NCBI RefSeq assembly: GCF_000526315.1
Contig: NZ_JAFV01000001.1
Span: forward strand, 1,550,001-1,614,000
Direction of reading: 5' to 3'
From: Methylopila sp. 73B
Lineage (GTDB): Bacteria > Pseudomonadota > Alphaproteobacteria > Rhizobiales > Methylopilaceae
DNA: 64,000 nt
How positions within the stretch are numbered: the first letter of the stretch is position 1; each line of letters begins with the position of its first letter. Shown in pieces: positions 20,146 through 29,403 of the stretch. Both the position numbers and the translations under genes were made by a program. Below the pieces are notes generated by a model that was given only the letters and a program-made list of their open reading frames with translations, had not been told where the DNA came from and made no database searches.

Positions 20146-21786
20146 ATGACCGCGCAGACCCTGGTCCTTCCTCCCCTCGTCCCCGAAAACGCGCCGTTCA
20201 GCACGGAGCAGCGCGCCTGGCTGAACGGGTTTTTCGCAGGCCTCCTCTCCATGGACGGCGGCATGCAGGCGCTGTCGCGCGACGCCGCCACCGCCCTGCT
20301 CGGCTCGCCCCTGCCGGGCGAAGGCGCCTCCGCGCCGGCTGAGGAGGACGACGGCGCGCCCTGGCACGACGCCTCGCTCCCGATCGACGAACGCATGGAG
20401 ATGGCCGCCGGCAAGCCGGTGAAGCGGCGCATGTTCGCGGCCATGGCGCAGCAGGACTGCGGCCAGTGCGGCTATCTCTGCGAGAGCTACTCCGCCGCGA
20501 TCGCGACGGGGGAGGAGAAGAAGCTGAACCTCTGCGTGCCGGGCGGCAAGGAAACGACCCGCATGCTGAAGAAGCTTTTCGCGGAGCTCGACGGCGGCGA
20601 CGCGGCGCCCGCCAAGCCTGCCGCGGTGCCAGCCCCTGCGGCCCCGGCCTCGGCCGAACCCGGCCGCTCGCGCGAGACCCCGGTCGAGGCAGCGTTCTTG
20701 TCGAAGCGCGCGGTGAGCGGCGAAGGCTCCGACAAGGAGACGAACCACGTCGAGATCGACCTCTCCGCCTCCGGCCTGACCTACGAGCCGGGCGACTCGT
20801 TCGGCCTGTTCGCGACCAACGCGCCGGAACTGTGCGCTGCGGTGGCCGCCCGCCTCGGCGTGGCGGAAGACGTCGAGGTCTCCCACGACGGCCACACGCT
20901 GCCGCTGAAGACCTGGCTCGCCGAGCGGGTGGCGCTGGGCGCCGCGCCGGACGCGCTGTTCGAGCTGCTGGGCGCCTATGTGGAGAGCTCCGACGACAAG
21001 CAGACGCTGGCCAAGCTCGCCGAGGGCGAGGACCCCGACGGCGACCTCGCGACCCTCGACGTGCTGGCGGCGCTGGAGAAGTTTCCGGCCGCGACGCCGC
21101 CGATCGCCGAACTGCTCGGCGCGCTCGACCCGCTGCAGCCGCGGCTCTACTCGATCTCGTCGGCGCTCTCGGCCGATCCGGCCAAGGTGAGCCTCACCGT
21201 CGCCGCCGTGCGCTACCGCATCGGCGACCGCACACGGCTTGGCCTCGCTTCGACCTACCTCGCCGACCGCGTGGCGCCGGGCGACAGACTGAAGGTCTAT
21301 GTCCAGAAGGCGCACGGCTTCGCGCTGCCGAAGGACGGCGCGGTCCCGATCGTCATGGTCGGACCCGGCACGGGCGTCGCGCCCTTCCGGTCCTTCCTGC
21401 GCGAGCGCAAGGCGACCAACGCCGCCGGCGGCGCCTGGCTGTTCTACGGCCACCAGCACGAGGCCACCGACTACTACTACCGCGACGAGATCGCCGACCT
21501 GCAGGCCGCCGGCGCGCTGACGAAGCTGTCGCTCGCGTGGTCCCGCGACGGCGCGGAGAAGGTCTACGTCCAGGACCGCATGCGCGAGTCCGGCGCCGAG
21601 CTGTGGAGCTGGCTGGAGAGCGGCGCGCACTTCTACGTCTGCGGCGACGCCAAGCGCATGGCGGCGGACGTCGAGAAGGCGCTGGTCGAGGTGGTCGCGG
21701 CCCATGGGGCGAAGAGCGCCGACGAGGCCAAGGCCTTCGTCGCGGGCCTGAAAAAGGCCGGCCGCTACCAGGCGGACGTCTACTGA
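20146..21786 (+). CDS. Fe-S flavoprotein reductase, CysJ-like without flavodoxin domain
   Basis: A 546-residue electron-transfer protein. Residues 19-35 (FSTEQRAWLNGFFAGLL) resemble the NirA N-terminus. Residues 105-130 carry Cys105-x2-Cys108-x3-Cys112-x17-Cys130 in DCGQCGYLCESY...LCVPGG, the pattern of the small [4Fe-4S] domain known from corrinoid and redox proteins. The rest is a CysJ/P450-reductase-like FAD-NADPH module: YEPGDSFGLFATN, PRLYSISSALS for FAD, and GPGTGVAPFRSFLRER and FYVCGDAKRMAADV for NADPH. The FMN flavodoxin domain of true CysJ is missing and the Fe-S domain takes its place. It likely passes NADPH electrons to NirA and/or NasA (inference from operon position). ATG 20146 is favoured by a GCGGAG eight bases upstream. 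Confidence 0.85.
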   Translation: MTAQTLVLPPLVPENAPFSTEQRAWLNGFFAGLLSMDGGMQALSRDAATALLGSPLPGEGASAPAEEDDGAPWHDASLPIDERMEMAAGKPVKRRMFAAMAQQDCGQCGYLCESYSAAIATGEEKKLNLCVPGGKETTRMLKKLFAELDGGDAAPAKPAAVPAPAAPASAEPGRSRETPVEAAFLSKRAVSGEGSDKETNHVEIDLSASGLTYEPGDSFGLFATNAPELCAAVAARLGVAEDVEVSHDGHTLPLKTWLAERVALGAAPDALFELLGAYVESSDDKQTLAKLAEGEDPDGDLATLDVLAALEKFPAATPPIAELLGALDPLQPRLYSISSALSADPAKVSLTVAAVRYRIGDRTRLGLASTYLADRVAPGDRLKVYVQKAHGFALPKDGAVPIVMVGPGTGVAPFRSFLRERKATNAAGGAWLFYGHQHEATDYYYRDEIADLQAAGALTKLSLAWSRDGAEKVYVQDRMRESGAELWSWLESGAHFYVCGDAKRMAADVEKALVEVVAAHGAKSADEAKAFVAGLKKAGRYQADVY

Positions 21787-21825
21787 TGGGCGCGGCGGGC
21801 GCAGGAGCGGGCGAACGCGCTGGCC

Positions 21826-21935
21826 GTCATCCCGGCCGAAGCGGCGCAGCCGCGCAGAGCCGGGACCGTCGTCAGAACATGATGCCGTTTACGGAGAACG
21901 ATCCCGGCTCTGCGCTGCGCTTCGGCCGGGATGAC
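21826..21935. repeat. Palindromic intergenic repeat element (type C)
   Basis: A 110-base palindrome. The left arm starts GTCATCCCGGCCGAAG and includes GCAGAGCCGGGA; the right arm has TCCCGGCTCTGCGCTGCG and ends CGGCCGGGATGAC. The centre is AT-richer. It occupies the gap between the flavoprotein gene and nasA and differs in sequence from types A, B and D. Confidence 0.85.
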
Positions 21936-21964
21936 ACTGGTGTCGCTCTTCGCGTCGTACGCCC

Positions 21965-24640
21965 ATGAACATGCGCCCCTCCGACCTGCCCAAGGCCCCC
22001 ACCCGCACCACCTGTCCCTACTGCGGCGTGGGCTGCGGGGTGCTGGCGCAGCCGGACCAACTGGGCGGCGCGACCATCGCCGGCGACACGGAGCACCCGT
22101 CGAACTTCGGGCGGCTGTGCTCCAAAGGCTCGGCGCTCGGCGAAACCTTGTCGCTCGACGGACGGCTGCTGCATCCGGAGATCGGAGGTCGGCGCGCCAG
22201 CTGGGACGCGGCGCTCGACGCCACGGCGGAGGGCTTCCGCCGCACGCTCGCGACGCACGGGCCGGAGGCGGTCGCGATCTATCTCTCGGGCCAGCTGCTG
22301 ACCGAGGACTATTACGCCGCGAACAAGCTGTTCAAAGGCTTCCTCGGCTCGGCCAACGTCGACACCAACTCGCGGCTCTGCATGTCGTCGTCGGTCGCGG
22401 GCCACAAGAGGGCCTTCGGCGCCGACACGGTGCCCGGGACCTACCGCGACCTCGAGACCGCGGACCTGCTGGTGTTCGTCGGCTCCAACGCCGCCTGGTG
22501 CCACCCCGTGCTTTACCAGCGCATGCTGGCCGCGAAGGCGGCGCGGGGAACGAAGATCGTGGTGATCGACCCGCGCGGGACCGCGACGGCGGAGGAGGCC
22601 GACCTCCATCTGCCGCTCGCCGGGGGCTCGGACACGGCGCTGTTCTGCGGCCTGCTGGTCCATCTCGCCGACGGCGGCCGCCTCGACCAGGCCTACGTCG
22701 CCGCCCACACGCAAGGCTTCGACGCGGCCCTCGCCCGCGCCCGCGAGATCGCGCCGACGATCTCGGCCACTTCGGCCGCCTGCGGGCTTCCGCCCGCAGA
22801 CGTCGCCGCCTTCTTTGACCTGTTCGCGACCACCGAGCGCGTGGTCACGCTCTACAGCCAGGGCGTCAACCAGGCGGCGCAGGGGACCGACAAAGTCGGC
22901 GCCATCATCAACTGCCACCTCGCCACGGGCCGCATCGGCCGCGAAGGCATGGGGCCGTTCTCGCTCACCGGCCAACCCAACGCGATGGGCGGGCGCGAAG
23001 TCGGCGGGCTCGCCAACCAGCTCGCCGCCCACATGGGCTTCGAGCCCGCCTCGATCGACAGGGTCCGCCGCTTCTGGGACGCGCCGCGCATGGCGCAGGC
23101 GGAGGGGCTGAAGGCCGTCGACATGTTCGACGCGGTCGGCCGCGGCGAGATCAAGGCGCTGTGGGTGATGGGCACCAATCCCGCCGTCTCCATGCCGCGG
23201 GCCGACGCCGTGCGCAATGCGCTGAAGCGGCTCGATCATTTCGTCGTCTCCGAGAACGTCGCCTCCAACGACACGCTGGGCGCGGGCGCCCACATCCGCC
23301 TGCCCGCCCTCGCCTGGGGCGAGAAGGACGGCACGGTCACGAACTCCGAGCGCCGCATCTCGCGCCAGCGGCCCTTCCTCGCGCCGCCGGGCCAGACGCG
23401 GCCGGACTGGTGGGCGGTGGCGCAGGTGGCGCAGCGCCTCGGCTTCGGCGAGGCCTTCGGCTGGCGCACGCCGGGCGAGGTGTTCCGCGAGCACGCCGCG
23501 CTCTCCGCCTTCGAGAACGGCGGCGCGCGCGACTTCGACATCGGCGCCTTGGCCGACCTCGACACCCGCGACTATGACCAGCTCAAGCCGATCCAGTGGC
23601 CGGCCCGCCGCGGCATGGCGCGCACCGAGACCCGCTTTTTCGCCAGGGGCGGCTTCTACACGGCGAACGGCCGGGCGAACTTGGTGGAGGTCGCGCCGCT
23701 CGCGCCGGCGGCCTGGCCCGACGATCGTTTCCCTTTCCGGCTCAACACCGGTCGCATCCGCGACCAGTGGCACACGATGACGCGCACCGGCAAAAGCCAG
23801 CGGCTGTCCAGCCATCTGGTCGAGCCGTTCCTCGAGATCCACCCGGGCGACGCGGCGGCCGAGGGCCTTAAGGACGGCGGCTTCGCCCGCGTGACGACCG
23901 CCCATGGCGACGTGGTGCTGCGCGTGCGCATGGAGCCGGGCCAGCGCCGGGGGGCGCTGTTCGCGCCGATCCACTGGAACGACGAGACCTCGTCCCACGG
24001 CCGCGTGGGCGCGCTGGTGCACGCCGTCGTCGATCCCTTCTCAGGCCAGCCCGACGCCAAGGCCACGCGGGCCGCGGTCGCGCCCGTGCGCTTCGCCCGC
24101 CAGGGCTTCGCGCTGACGCAAGGCGCGCTCGGCGCGCTCGACCCCGCCACCTGGTGGGCCAAGGCGACCGTGCCGCAGGGGCTCGGCCTGCTGTTCGCCA
24201 CCGACCATGCCGTGACGCTGTCCGAGATCTTTCCGGATCTCGAGCCGGGCGACGAGATCGTGGACTATGTCGACGCCGGCCGCGGCGTGGCGCGCTCGGC
24301 CGTGTTCCGCGACGGCGCGCTGGTCGCCTGCCTGTTCGTCGCCGCCGATCGACAGGAGAACGCCTGGAGCTTCCTGCGCGCGAAGCTCGGCGAGCGCCTG
24401 TCCGAGGGCCAGGTGCGCAGCCTCCTGCTCGCCGGCCGCGCCAGCGACGGCGCCGCGTGCGGTCCGCTGGTCTGCGCCTGCCATGGCGTGCCGAAGGGCG
24501 TCATCGAAACCGCGATCCGCGCCGGCGCGCCGGACGCCGCGGCGGTGGGCGCGGCGACCAAGGCCGGCACCAACTGCGGCTCCTGCCTGCCGGAGATCCG
24601 GCGCATGCTGGTTGAGGCGCGGGCGCTCGTGACGGCGTGA
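21965..24640 (+). CDS. nasA: Assimilatory nitrate reductase catalytic subunit
   Basis: An 891-residue molybdopterin (bis-MGD) enzyme that reduces nitrate to nitrite in the cytoplasm. The N-terminal [4Fe-4S] motif is CPYCGVGC with Cys17, 20 and 24 and a fourth in LCSKG (Cys52). Mo-cofactor motifs include NVDTNSRLCMSSSVAG (the Mo region), GSNAAWCHPVLYQRM, GRIGREGMGPFSLTGQPNAMGGREVGG and RFPFRLNTGRIRDQWHTMTRTGKS. The C-terminal 60 residues hold a BFD-like [2Fe-2S] domain (CACHGV...CGSCLPEI), typical of NADH- or ferredoxin-linked NasA. No Tat signal is present, as expected for a cytoplasmic enzyme. It is the last gene of the operon. ATG 21971 is an alternative start. Confidence 0.96.
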   Translation: MNMRPSDLPKAPTRTTCPYCGVGCGVLAQPDQLGGATIAGDTEHPSNFGRLCSKGSALGETLSLDGRLLHPEIGGRRASWDAALDATAEGFRRTLATHGPEAVAIYLSGQLLTEDYYAANKLFKGFLGSANVDTNSRLCMSSSVAGHKRAFGADTVPGTYRDLETADLLVFVGSNAAWCHPVLYQRMLAAKAARGTKIVVIDPRGTATAEEADLHLPLAGGSDTALFCGLLVHLADGGRLDQAYVAAHTQGFDAALARAREIAPTISATSAACGLPPADVAAFFDLFATTERVVTLYSQGVNQAAQGTDKVGAIINCHLATGRIGREGMGPFSLTGQPNAMGGREVGGLANQLAAHMGFEPASIDRVRRFWDAPRMAQAEGLKAVDMFDAVGRGEIKALWVMGTNPAVSMPRADAVRNALKRLDHFVVSENVASNDTLGAGAHIRLPALAWGEKDGTVTNSERRISRQRPFLAPPGQTRPDWWAVAQVAQRLGFGEAFGWRTPGEVFREHAALSAFENGGARDFDIGALADLDTRDYDQLKPIQWPARRGMARTETRFFARGGFYTANGRANLVEVAPLAPAAWPDDRFPFRLNTGRIRDQWHTMTRTGKSQRLSSHLVEPFLEIHPGDAAAEGLKDGGFARVTTAHGDVVLRVRMEPGQRRGALFAPIHWNDETSSHGRVGALVHAVVDPFSGQPDAKATRAAVAPVRFARQGFALTQGALGALDPATWWAKATVPQGLGLLFATDHAVTLSEIFPDLEPGDEIVDYVDAGRGVARSAVFRDGALVACLFVAADRQENAWSFLRAKLGERLSEGQVRSLLLAGRASDGAACGPLVCACHGVPKGVIETAIRAGAPDAAAVGAATKAGTNCGSCLPEIRRMLVEARALVTA

Positions 24641-24670
24641 GGGACGTGACGCATCGAGGCCGAGTGCATG

Positions 24671-24790
24671 CTTCGAGACGCCCGCTAAGGCGGGCTCCTC
24701 AGCATGAGGAGTTCTGAGCTTTCGATCTGGAAGACTTGAGTTTTCTCGACCTCCTCATGGCTCGAGGAGCGCCGGAGGCGCGTCTCGAAG
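24671..24790. repeat. Palindromic intergenic repeat element (type D)
   Basis: A 120-base palindrome with outer arms CTTCGAGACGC and GCGTCTCGAAG. The inner arms are GCTCCTCAGCATGAGGAG-like on the left and CTCCTCATGGCTCGAGGAGC-like on the right. It lies between the ends of nasA and murJ, which converge, and could also serve as a bidirectional terminator. Confidence 0.8.
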
Positions 24791-24813
24791 CACGCACGGG
24801 ATCGTCGCTGCGA

Positions 24814-26349
24814 TCAAGCGCTCGGCTCACCCCGCCCAAACCTGCGCGCCACCCAGACTCCCGGCCCCGCGACCAGCCCATAAGCCGCGAACCCCGCGAG
24901 GCCGATCAGCGCCGCTGGCGCGAGGTCCGGCATCTGCGGGACCAGCCCCTTCACGGCGCCGGCGGGCGCCAGCGCGAACCAGATGGCGGCGGCCGCAGCC
25001 GCGGTCGCGGTCGCCAGCGCCGCGAGGTTCAGCGCAAGCCGGCGGTCCAGCTCGAACCGCCCACGATTCCTGAGCAGCAGCACCAGGAGGCCGAGGTTCA
25101 CCCAGGCTCCGACGGAGGTGGCGAAGGCGAGCCCCGCGTGCGCGTAAGGCCCGATCAGCACGAGCTTGAGCCCGAGGTTGACCAGCGTCGCGACTGCCAA
25201 TGCCTTCACCGGCGTCGTGGTGTCGCCGGAGGCGTGGAAGGCGGGCGTGACGCAGCGGAGCGCGACGATGGCCGGCAGGCCTACCGCGTAGGCCTCGAGC
25301 GCGGCGGCGGAGCCCGCCACCGCCTTCAGGTCGAAGGCGCCGCGGCCGAACAGCGCCGCCACCACCGGAGCGGCGGCCACCGCGAACAGCGCGACGAAGG
25401 GCAGCGTCATCAGCAGCGCGCCTTCGAGCGCGCGGTTCAGCCGGTCGCGCGCGCCGGGCACGTCGTTGCGCGCGAGGCGCCGCGACAGCTCCGGCAGCAG
25501 CACCGTGCCGATCGCGATGCCGACCACCGCCAGCGGCAGCTGGTAGAGCCGATCGGCGTAGTAGAGGTAGGACACCGAGCCCGTCGGCAGGAACGAGGCA
25601 AGGATCGTGTCCGCAAACATCGCGATCTGGACGCCCGCAGAGCCGAGCACAGCAGGACCAAAGCCTTTGAGGAAGGTTTTCACATGGGCCGTGAAGGCGG
25701 GAACGCGAAGCTTCAGCCAAAGGCCGGAGCGCCTCAGGTCCGCCAACACCAGCGCGAGCTGCGCGAAGCCCGAGATCAGCACGCCCCAGGCCAATGCGTG
25801 GGCGACGGTGGGGAACAGCCCCGAGGCCATCAGCGCGGCGATCATGCAGATGTTGAGCAGGATGGGCGTGGCCGCGGCGGCGGCGAAGCGGTCGTGCGCG
25901 TTCAACACGCCGGAGACCAGCGTCATCATCGAGATCAGCAGCAGGTAGGGAAAGGTGATCCGGGTGAGCGACGCGGTCAGCCCCAGCTGGCCGGGGTCCT
26001 CGGCGAAGCCGGGCGCAAGCGCCGCGACGACGTATGGCGCGAAGACGATGGCGAGCGCCAGCAGGCCGAGGTGGACCACCACCGTGATCGACAGCACGTC
26101 CTCGGCGAAGGCGCGGGCCGCGCCCTCCCCGTCCTGCGTCAGCGCGCGGGCGTAGCGCGGCACGAAGGCGGCGTTGAACGCGCCTTCCGCGAAGATCGCG
26201 CGGAAGTGGTTGGGCAGCCGGAACGCGATCATGAAGGCGTCGGCGAGCGGGCCGGCGCCCAGGAGCGCCGCCATCATCACGTCGCGGACGAAACCGAAAA
26301 GGCGCGAGGCGAGCGTCAGTCCGCCGACGGAGGCCGCCTTACGCCACAT
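24814..26349 (-). CDS. murJ: Lipid II flippase MurJ
   Basis: A 511-residue MOP-superfamily membrane protein that flips lipid II during peptidoglycan synthesis. It begins with the family signature MWRKAASVGGLTLASRLFGFVRD and RLPNHFRAIFAEGAFNAAFVP. It has about 14 hydrophobic helices and the TM7-region segment LPTGSVSYLYYADRLYQLPLAVVGIAIGTVLLPELSR. Length and motifs are ordinary. It lies 76 bases past cysA on the same strand, but it is a separate functional unit and may have its own promoter in that gap. Confidence 0.95.
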   Translation of the reverse strand: MWRKAASVGGLTLASRLFGFVRDVMMAALLGAGPLADAFMIAFRLPNHFRAIFAEGAFNAAFVPRYARALTQDGEGAARAFAEDVLSITVVVHLGLLALAIVFAPYVVAALAPGFAEDPGQLGLTASLTRITFPYLLLISMMTLVSGVLNAHDRFAAAAATPILLNICMIAALMASGLFPTVAHALAWGVLISGFAQLALVLADLRRSGLWLKLRVPAFTAHVKTFLKGFGPAVLGSAGVQIAMFADTILASFLPTGSVSYLYYADRLYQLPLAVVGIAIGTVLLPELSRRLARNDVPGARDRLNRALEGALLMTLPFVALFAVAAAPVVAALFGRGAFDLKAVAGSAAALEAYAVGLPAIVALRCVTPAFHASGDTTTPVKALAVATLVNLGLKLVLIGPYAHAGLAFATSVGAWVNLGLLVLLLRNRGRFELDRRLALNLAALATATAAAAAAIWFALAPAGAVKGLVPQMPDLAPAALIGLAGFAAYGLVAGPGVWVARRFGRGEPSA

Positions 26350-26425
26350 GAATCATCGTCTCCGCCGCGCCGTTGGCGGCGGACGATACAGGGGCGCGGG
26401 GGGCGGGGTAAGTGCGCGCCGACGC

Positions 26426-27493
26426 TTACGCCGCGCGGGCGACGCCCGGCGCCCCTTCCGCCGGAAACACCGCAAAGCGCTCGAACGCCAGGCCCACCTC
26501 CTCGCCCTCAGTGAAGACGGCTTCCGGCGGCAGCCGCACCTCGATCCGCGACCGGCGAACGCCGACCTCGACGTCGGCGCGGCGGAACGCGCCCAGCCGC
26601 CGCAGCGCGGCGATGCGGCCGAGGGCGACCCCCTCGCCCGGCGCAACGAAGGTCACGTCCTGCGGGCGCACGTGCAGCCGCGCGGGACCGTCCGGCGCGT
26701 CGACGGGCCCGAGCGGGAGCGCCCTGCCGTCGAGCGCCGCCTGGCCGCCGCGCACCTGGATCGGCAACGAACTCGAGTCGCCGATGAAGGCGTAGACGAA
26801 CGGCGTCGCCGGCTCGTCGTAGATCGCGTCGGGCGTGCCAACCTGCTGCAGGTCGCCCTTGTGCAGAATGGCGACCCGGTCGGCGAGCTCCAGCGCCTCT
26901 TCCTGGTCGTGCGTGACGAACACGGTGGTGTGGCCAGTCTCGTTGTGGATCTCGCGCAGCCAGCGGCGCAGCTCCTTGCGGACCTGAGCGTCGAGCGCGC
27001 CGAAGGGCTCGTCCAGCAGCAGCACCTGCGGCTCGATCGCGAGCGCGCGGGCGAGCGCCACGCGCTGGCGCTGTCCGCCGGAGAGCTGCGCCGGGTAGCG
27101 GTTCTCGAGGCCCTTGAGTTGCACGAGGTCGAGCAGCTCCAGCACCTTCTTGCGGATGTCGGCTTCCGCGGGCCGGCGCGCCCGGCCGCGCACGCGCAGG
27201 CCGAAGGCGATGTTGTCGAACACCTTCATGTGCCGGAACAGCGCGTAATGCTGGAACACGAAGCCGACGTTGCGCTCCTGCACTGGCTTGGCCAGCGCAT
27301 CCTCGTCCCCGAACAGGATCCGGCCGGAGTCTGGGATCTCGAGGCCGGCGATCGCCCGCAGCAGCGTGGTCTTGCCGGAGCCCGAGGGCCCGAGCAGCGC
27401 CACGAGCTCGCCGGAGCGGATGTCGAGGCTGACGCCGTTCAACGCGGGGAAGGAGCCGTATTCCTTGCGGACGTCGCGGATCTTGAGGTCCAT
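26426..27493 (-). CDS. cysA: Sulfate/thiosulfate import ATP-binding protein
   Basis: A 355-residue ATPase of the sulfate importer. It has Walker [17 protein letters not shown] (about residues 35-50), [18 protein letters not shown], signature [15 protein letters not shown], Walker [17 protein letters not shown] and H-loop [15 protein letters not shown]. After residue 240 follows the regulatory OB/TOBE-type region usual for CysA (HVRPQDVTF). It is the last gene of a four-gene minus-strand operon sbp-cysT-cysW-cysA, starting 19 bases after cysW. Confidence 0.94.
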   Translation of the reverse strand: MDLKIRDVRKEYGSFPALNGVSLDIRSGELVALLGPSGSGKTTLLRAIAGLEIPDSGRILFGDEDALAKPVQERNVGFVFQHYALFRHMKVFDNIAFGLRVRGRARRPAEADIRKKVLELLDLVQLKGLENRYPAQLSGGQRQRVALARALAIEPQVLLLDEPFGALDAQVRKELRRWLREIHNETGHTTVFVTHDQEEALELADRVAILHKGDLQQVGTPDAIYDEPATPFVYAFIGDSSSLPIQVRGGQAALDGRALPLGPVDAPDGPARLHVRPQDVTFVAPGEGVALGRIAALRRLGAFRRADVEVGVRRSRIEVRLPPEAVFTEGEEVGLAFERFAVFPAEGAPGVARAA

Positions 27494-27512
27494 GGGTCTT
27501 CTCAGTCCGTTG

Positions 27513-28400
27513 TCAGTGGCGGCGGCCGGAGGCGAGCTGGTCGGCGTAGCGCCATTCCAAAGCGCTCTTCACCACCAGCGTCACCAAGCCGAGCCCCGCG
27601 AGCAGCGAGGCGACGGCGAAGGCGGCGACGAAGTTGTAGTCGTTGTAGAGGATCTCGACCTGCAGCGGCACCGTGTTGGTCTGGCCGCGCAGGTGCCCGG
27701 AGACGACCGAGACGGCGCCGAACTCGCCCATCGCGCGGGCGTTGCAGAGCAGCACGCCGTAGAGCAGCGCCCAGCGCACGTTCGGCAGCGTGACCGACCA
27801 GAAGGTGCGCCAACCGCCGGCGCCGAGCGACAGCGCCGCCTCCTCCTCGCTGACGCCCTGCTCCTGCATCAGCGGGATCAGCTCGCGCGCGACGAAGGGG
27901 AAGGTCACGAAGATGGTGGCGAGCACCAGGCCGGGCACCGCGAAGATGATCTGGACGCCGACGCTCTGCAGGTAGTGGCCGAAATAGCCCTGCGCGCCGA
28001 ACAGCAGCACATAGCACATGCCCGACACGACCGGAGAGACCGAGAACGGCAGGTCGATCAGCGTCACCAGCAGGCTCTTGCCGCGGAACTCGTGCTTCGC
28101 CACCGCCCAGGAGGCGGCGAGGCCGAAGACCACGTTGAGCGGGACGGCGATCGCCGCGACGCCGATCGTCAGCCACACCGCCGACCAGGTGTCGGGATCG
28201 TCGAAGGACGCGAAGTAGGCGTCGACGCCGTTCCGGAAGGCCTCGGCGAACACCGCGACCAGCGGCAGCACCAGGAACAGCGCCAGAAACGCTAGCGCGA
28301 CCACGATCAGCGCCACGCGGACGGCGACCGGCTCGGTGGTGGGGCTGGCGCCGGCGGCGACCGGATGGGCGGGGAGCGTCAGGCGTGGATCAGCGGGCAT
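27513..28400 (-). CDS. cysW: Sulfate ABC transporter permease CysW
   Basis: A 295-residue inner-membrane permease. It has six predicted helices after a hydrophilic start, with [18 protein letters not shown] and the EAA-loop region [43 protein letters not shown] typical of CysW. It pairs with CysT to form the sulfate channel. The ATG region overlaps the end of cysT by 11 bases, so the two are translationally coupled. Confidence 0.94.
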   Translation of the reverse strand: MPADPRLTLPAHPVAAGASPTTEPVAVRVALIVVALAFLALFLVLPLVAVFAEAFRNGVDAYFASFDDPDTWSAVWLTIGVAAIAVPLNVVFGLAASWAVAKHEFRGKSLLVTLIDLPFSVSPVVSGMCYVLLFGAQGYFGHYLQSVGVQIIFAVPGLVLATIFVTFPFVARELIPLMQEQGVSEEEAALSLGAGGWRTFWSVTLPNVRWALLYGVLLCNARAMGEFGAVSVVSGHLRGQTNTVPLQVEILYNDYNFVAAFAVASLLAGLGLVTLVVKSALEWRYADQLASGRRH

Positions 28401-29298
28401 GGCCGAGCCTCCGTCGTGACCAGGCCTCGATCAGGTTCACCACCAGCAGGATCACGAAGGACATCGCCAGCATGATCGTCGCGATGGCCGTCGCGCCGGC
28501 GTAGTCGAAGCTTTCCAGCTTGGTGATGATCAGCAGGGGCGCGATCTCCGAGACGTTCGGGATGTTGCCGGCGATGAAGATGATGGAGCCGTATTCGCCG
28601 ACCGCGCGCGCGAAGGCGAGCGCGAAGCCCGTGAGCAGCGCAGGTATGAGCGTCGGAAACACCACCCGGAACACCGTGGTCAGGCGTCCCGCGCCGAGGG
28701 TGGCGGACGCCTCCTCCAACTCGCGGTCGACGTCCGCCAGCACCGGCTGAACGGTGCGCACCACGAAGGGCAGGCCGATGAAGGTCATGGCGACGAAGAT
28801 GCCGAGCGGGGTGTAGGCGACCTTGAACGGCAGCAGCGACCCGACCCAGCCGTTCGGCGCGTAAATCGCGGCGAGCGCGATGCCGGCGACCGCGGTCGGC
28901 AGCGCGAAGGGCAGGTCCACCGCGGCGTCCACCAGGCGTCGGCCGGGGAAATCGTAACGGGTCAGCACCCAGGCCAGCAGCAGCCCGAACACGGCGTTCG
29001 TCGCCGCCGCGGCGAGCGAGATTCCAAAGCTGATCTTCAGCGCGTTCAGCGTCTGGGTCTGCGACAGGATCGTCAGCAGCCTGGTCGGGCCGAGCGAGGC
29101 CGCCCAGGCCACCACCGCGCCCAGCGGTATGAGTATCAGCAACGACATGTAGAGGACGGTGAAACCGAGCGCGAGCCCGAAGCCCGGCACGGCGCTTGGC
29201 GTCCTGAAAGGCGTGGCGCTCATGCGGGCTTTCAGTCGAGAGGGCGGAGCGCCGGGCGCGGCCGGCGCCGCGTAGGTCGCGTCGAGGCTGGACGTCAC
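28390..29298 (-). CDS. cysT: Sulfate ABC transporter permease CysT (CysU)
   Basis: A 302-residue permease partner of CysW. It has [23 protein letters not shown] as first helix, [18 protein letters not shown], and the EAA loop [36 protein letters not shown]. The start is uncertain. GTG 29298 gives an extra 25-residue polar Ala/Pro-rich stretch, and ATG 29223 ([10 protein letters not shown]) would give the usual family length of about 277. Neither has a strong ribosome-binding site. Confidence 0.92.
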   Translation of the reverse strand: MTSSLDATYAAPAAPGAPPSRLKARMSATPFRTPSAVPGFGLALGFTVLYMSLLILIPLGAVVAWAASLGPTRLLTILSQTQTLNALKISFGISLAAAATNAVFGLLLAWVLTRYDFPGRRLVDAAVDLPFALPTAVAGIALAAIYAPNGWVGSLLPFKVAYTPLGIFVAMTFIGLPFVVRTVQPVLADVDRELEEASATLGAGRLTTVFRVVFPTLIPALLTGFALAFARAVGEYGSIIFIAGNIPNVSEIAPLLIITKLESFDYAGATAIATIMLAMSFVILLVVNLIEAWSRRRLGHAR

Positions 29299-29338
29299 TC
29301 TAGGGCTCGATCGTCTCTGAGGGAACGGCGGACAAGCC

Positions 29339-29366
29339 TGCGGCCGGACGTCGACGTCCGGCCGCA
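29339..29366. repeat. Perfect 28-bp palindrome between sbp and cysT
   Basis: TGCGGCCGGACGTC followed by its exact reverse complement. There is no T-tract on the minus strand after it. It probably folds in the sbp-cysT mRNA and could stabilise the sbp message or partly attenuate the downstream permease genes. Confidence 0.7.
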
Positions 29367-29403
29367 GATCGAAAGGATCATGAGAGAGGATGCGAGGGCG
29401 GGT

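Noticed and set aside
16593-24790. CRISPR array or insertion sequences in the nitrate operon
   Set aside because: The repeats are single palindromes of different sequence, without regular spacers, transposase genes or target-site duplications.
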